Shown here in pieces: positions 5,569 to 7,310 of a stretch of 7,310 bases of DNA. Within the stretch, counting starts at the first letter, position 1. Each line of letters begins with the position of its first letter. This stretch comes from an uncultured Eubacteriales bacterium (GTDB lineage Bacteria; Bacillota; Clostridia; TANB77; CAG-508). The translations under genes were made by a program, and so were the position numbers. The DNA lies in the NCBI GenBank assembly GCA_902492015.1, contig CABUJR010000030.1:1-7310 (forward strand), read 5' to 3'. The notes under the pieces were generated by a model. The model saw nothing but the letters and a program-made list of their open reading frames with translations, searched no databases and was not told where the DNA came from.

Positions 5569-6114
5569 TTATTTTCCCTTTCTAAGCTCTACAGGTAAAT
5601 AGCTATCTATTTCTTCATCTGAAAATGTATTATCTTTTTGTATTTTTAAAGCTTTTGATGCTTTTTTTACAGCTCTATCACATGTAGATAAGCTTTTCTT
5701 GCATATATTATGATATTTTAATAATATCTCATCTCTCTTCTTAGTAGCTTCATCCAATTCTATCTTATTTAATTTTATATCTGATAATACACAAATGGTT
5801 TCATTTTTTAATTGTAAAAATTCTAATGCGCTTAATTTATGACTATCTCTTGATTCTTTTAAATTATATGTTTTATAAAAAGTATTTATAAATAGACATA
5901 TAGCTGAAAAAACAGTGGTAATTATCTTTAAAGCAACTTCATCAATAAAAAAGCAAGTTAATAATCCTGATGTAGTAATTGCTGAAGATAATATCTTGCA
6001 AAATTCTAAAACATTAAACCAAAAAGAATTAATATCACTATGTTTTTCATGAATTTTATGGTTCCATACTATTGATGCAAAAATTTGTCTTATCTCTGAT
6101 TCTATTATATTCAT
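5569..6114 (-). CDS. SLATT-family two-TM membrane effector
   Basis: This 181-aa protein matches the SLATT pattern (SMODS- and SLOG-associating two-TM effector). It has an N-terminal amphipathic helix with ASIVWNHKIHEKH (13-25) and two hydrophobic segments at about 32-57 and 60-80. A long charged helical region runs from about 84 to 160, and the C-terminus has DEEIDSYLPVELRK (166-179), an ending common in the family. No signal peptide is seen; the first TM probably acts as anchor. In known pairs, SLATT proteins are thought to open or disrupt the inner membrane on sensing the CD-NTase product, killing or stalling the infected cell. It is the first gene of the operon, with AGGAGG 7 nt before the ATG and its stop directly abutting the CD-NTase start. 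The family call rests on topology, terminal motifs and partner. Confidence 0.82.
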   Translation of the reverse strand: MNIIESEIRQIFASIVWNHKIHEKHSDINSFWFNVLEFCKILSSAITTSGLLTCFFIDEVALKIITTVFSAICLFINTFYKTYNLKESRDSHKLSALEFLQLKNETICVLSDIKLNKIELDEATKKRDEILLKYHNICKKSLSTCDRAVKKASKALKIQKDNTFSDEEIDSYLPVELRKGK

Positions 6115-6140
6115 GTAAATTCCTCCTATATATTTGTCGT

Positions 6141-6149
6141 ATTATATCA
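6141..6149 (-). promoter_or_regulatory. Extended -10 promoter of the SLATT/CD-NTase/HEPN operon
   Basis: On the minus strand the sequence TGATATAAT (6149-6141) is a perfect -10 with the TGn extension. A good -35 at the right distance is not evident, as is common for extended -10 promoters. The predicted start near 6134 leaves a leader of about 20 nt with AGGAGG. No GTTAAC lies at this promoter, so it appears to be controlled apart from the integrase and replication genes. Confidence 0.6.
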
Positions 6150-6203
6150 TATTTTCTGTAAATAATCCAGTATTTTCAAAGGATTTTAGCTTTCAAATTT
6201 TCG

Positions 6204-6229
6204 ACATTTTTTTACATTTTATTACATTT
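6204..6229. repeat. Three ACATTT repeats at exact 10-bp spacing
   Basis: ACATTT occurs at 6204-6209, 6214-6219 and 6224-6229, each 10 bp from the next, separated by 4 bases (TTTT, TATT). The copies lie on one face of the helix, about 55 bp upstream of the defence promoter and about 32 bp before the integrase -35. They could be an operator, an A/T-rich bend or an upstream promoter element, or integrase/excisionase arm sites. In DNA so rich in T the pattern may also be chance. Confidence 0.4.
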
Positions 6230-6260
6230 ATAAATTTTTTAAGTTTATTTTTGAAATCTA

Positions 6261-6289
6261 TTGCAATTTGTTAACTATTATTATATAAT
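6261..6289 (+). promoter_or_regulatory. Integrase promoter
   Basis: TTGCAA (6261-6266) and a perfect TATAAT (6284-6289) are exactly 17 bp apart, with predicted start near 6296 and a leader of about 60 nt ending in the AAGGAGG site (6341-6347). GTTAAC copies in the spacer and at the start point predict that the integrase is normally repressed. The design is the same as in the HTH/replication promoter at 2174-2202. Confidence 0.75.
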
Positions 6290-6303
6290 ATCTTTGTTAA
6301 CTA
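6267..6303. promoter_or_regulatory. GTTAAC operator pair in the integrase promoter
   Basis: An 11-bp direct repeat, TTTGTTAACTA, occurs at 6267-6277 and 6293-6303, 26 bp apart. Its GTTAAC core is shared with the four sites at 2162-2260. One copy is inside the -35/-10 spacer and the core of the second begins 6 bp after the -10. A repressor or the excisionase-type protein may bind here; integrase arm-type sites are an alternative. Confidence 0.65.
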
Positions 6304-6358
6304 ATATATAAATACTCCTCCCACCCATAGGCATACTTGAAAGGAGGTGAAATAAGTA

Positions 6359-7310
6359 ATGGCTGGGAGTATAGAAAAAAGAGGAAAAAATAGTTACAGG
6401 CTAACAGTATCCGAAGGATTTGACCTAGATGGAAAACCTATGATACACAGAAAAACAGTACACGGAAATAAAAAAGATGCAGAAGTTGAACTAGCAAAAT
6501 TTGTTACTGAAGTACAAAATGGTTTAGTAATTGATGGTAAATCTCTTAAATTTTCTGAATTTACAGAAATATGGAAAAGAGATTATGGTTCAAAGGAACT
6601 TGCTCCATCAACATATAAACGATATTGCAGAATGTTGGAAACAAGACTTTTACCATACTTTGGGCATTTCTATATTAACAAAATTAAACCAACTGACATT
6701 ATGAAATTCTATGATTTACTTGAAAAAGATACTCAGTTAGTTAGAAAAAAAGGTAACAATGGTTCAAAAACAAAAAAGCCCTTATCTGGTAAAACAATTT
6801 TAGAGCATCACAGATTATTAAGAGCAATGCTTCATAAAGCTGTTTATTGGCAATTAATAGTGACGAATCCTGCTGAACGTGTTCAACCACCTAAAGCCAG
6901 AAAACCAAAAAGAAGATCTTATGATGATGAACAAACTAAAATATTACTAGAAAATCTTGAACTATTACCTAGTGAAGATACTAAGTATAAAGTTGCGATC
7001 ATTCTTACAGTATTTACTGGTGTTCGTTTAGGAGAATTAATGGGATTAGAATGGCAAGATGTTGATTTTAAAAACGGAATTATCAGTATTAATCGTTCTA
7101 GTCAATATCTATCAGATATGGGAGTTTTCACAAAGGTTCCTAAAACAGAGAGTTCCATTAGAGAAATTGCAATACCTGAATTTATCGTTTCTTTACTTGA
7201 GGAATATAAATTATGGTATGAAGAACAAAAATCGATTTACGGCGAATTATGGACTAATTCTGATAGGTTATTTGTACAAGCAGATGGCAAACCAATGCAT
7301 CCTTCTACAA
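6359..7310 (+). CDS. int: Tyrosine recombinase (integrase), C-terminus cut by the window
   Basis: The visible 317 residues (ATG at 6359; AAGGAGG ends 11 nt before it) cover three parts of an ICE/phage-type tyrosine integrase. Residues 1-55 are an N-terminal arm-binding domain (SIEKRGKNSYRL and a DGKPMIHRKT strand). Residues about 62-170 are the SAM-like core-binding domain (LKFSEFTEIW, LAPSTYKRY, NPAERVQPP). The catalytic domain starts near 185. The first catalytic arginine is R223 in FTGVRLGEL, and K262 in PKTESSIREI is the hairpin lysine. The HxxR, second His and nucleophile Tyr lie beyond the right edge, so intactness cannot be judged. It performs site-specific integration and excision of the element. 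It is divergent from the defence operon across 244 bp, and the attachment site is presumably just right of the window. Confidence 0.96.
   Translation, partial: MAGSIEKRGKNSYRLTVSEGFDLDGKPMIHRKTVHGNKKDAEVELAKFVTEVQNGLVIDGKSLKFSEFTEIWKRDYGSKELAPSTYKRYCRMLETRLLPYFGHFYINKIKPTDIMKFYDLLEKDTQLVRKKGNNGSKTKKPLSGKTILEHHRLLRAMLHKAVYWQLIVTNPAERVQPPKARKPKRRSYDDEQTKILLENLELLPSEDTKYKVAIILTVFTGVRLGELMGLEWQDVDFKNGIISINRSSQYLSDMGVFTKVPKTESSIREIAIPEFIVSLLEEYKLWYEEQKSIYGELWTNSDRLFVQADGKPMHPST

Larger units (their letters stand above)
6115..6358. other. Divergent control region between defence operon and integrase
   Basis: This gene-free stretch holds, from left to right, the SLATT ribosome binding site and extended -10 promoter, an AT-rich stretch with three phased ACATTT repeats, the integrase promoter with its GTTAAC pair, and the integrase leader. 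I see no small open frame with a ribosome binding site and no recognisable attachment-site repeat here. Confidence 0.6.

Noticed and set aside
6267..6303. TTTGTTAACTA direct repeats as the element's attachment site
   Set aside because: They lie on the promoter side of int, straddle the -10 box, and share their core with four sites at 2162-2260; an operator explains them better. The attachment site should be beyond the 3' end of int, outside the window.

Overview
The window is about 7.3 kb of very AT-rich DNA (estimated by eye at roughly 25% G+C). It has strong AGGAGG-type ribosome binding sites, sigma-A-type TATAAT promoters and AT-rich stem-loop terminators, which together suggest a low-GC Firmicute, probably a clostridium. 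It looks like the integrase end of an integrative mobile element (ICE, IME or phage-related island). No housekeeping gene is visible. Both ends are cut: an unknown minus-strand gene runs off the left edge, and the tyrosine integrase loses its C-terminus at the right edge.

Layout. (1) 1-252, minus: 5' part of an unrecognised small protein with a GTG start. (2) 253-567: no gene, but a dense run of stem-loops (280-439), a bidirectional terminator (481-515) and a plus-strand promoter (517-545). The stem-loop cluster could be a cis-acting origin (oriT or single-strand origin). (3) 568-2120, minus: a replication/control operon. It encodes a 65-aa excisionase-type HTH protein, a phage replisome-organiser N-domain protein and a DnaC-like ATPase whose Walker A motif is degenerate. 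(4) 2121-2269: divergent control region with four GTTAAC sites. (5) 2270-3319, plus: a 349-aa zinc-knuckle protein resembling the DUF6076 group. (6) 3346-6114, minus: a three-gene cargo operon encoding a two-TM SLATT protein, a CD-NTase (SMODS) with C-terminal AGS-C sensor, and a HEPN-like protein (Rx4H motif) with a C-terminal zinc cluster. (7) 6115-6358: divergent control region. (8) 6359-7310, plus: integrase.

How the parts may work together. Operon 6 reads as a CBASS-like anti-phage module. The CD-NTase would make a nucleotide signal, the SLATT protein would be the membrane effector, and the HEPN-zinc protein would be an additional, apparently undescribed RNase-type component. It sits as cargo between the replication/excision genes and the integrase. 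The element's core is tied together by a palindrome, GTTAAC, which I find six times in the window, only in the two control regions and always as pairs 26-27 bp apart. In the HTH/replication promoter and the integrase promoter, one copy lies inside the -35/-10 spacer and the other starts exactly 6 bp after the -10. A third pair lies just upstream of the zinc-knuckle gene. One regulator probably controls excision, replication and that gene together. No typical repressor gene is present in the window, and the defence operon has its own extended -10 promoter without this motif.
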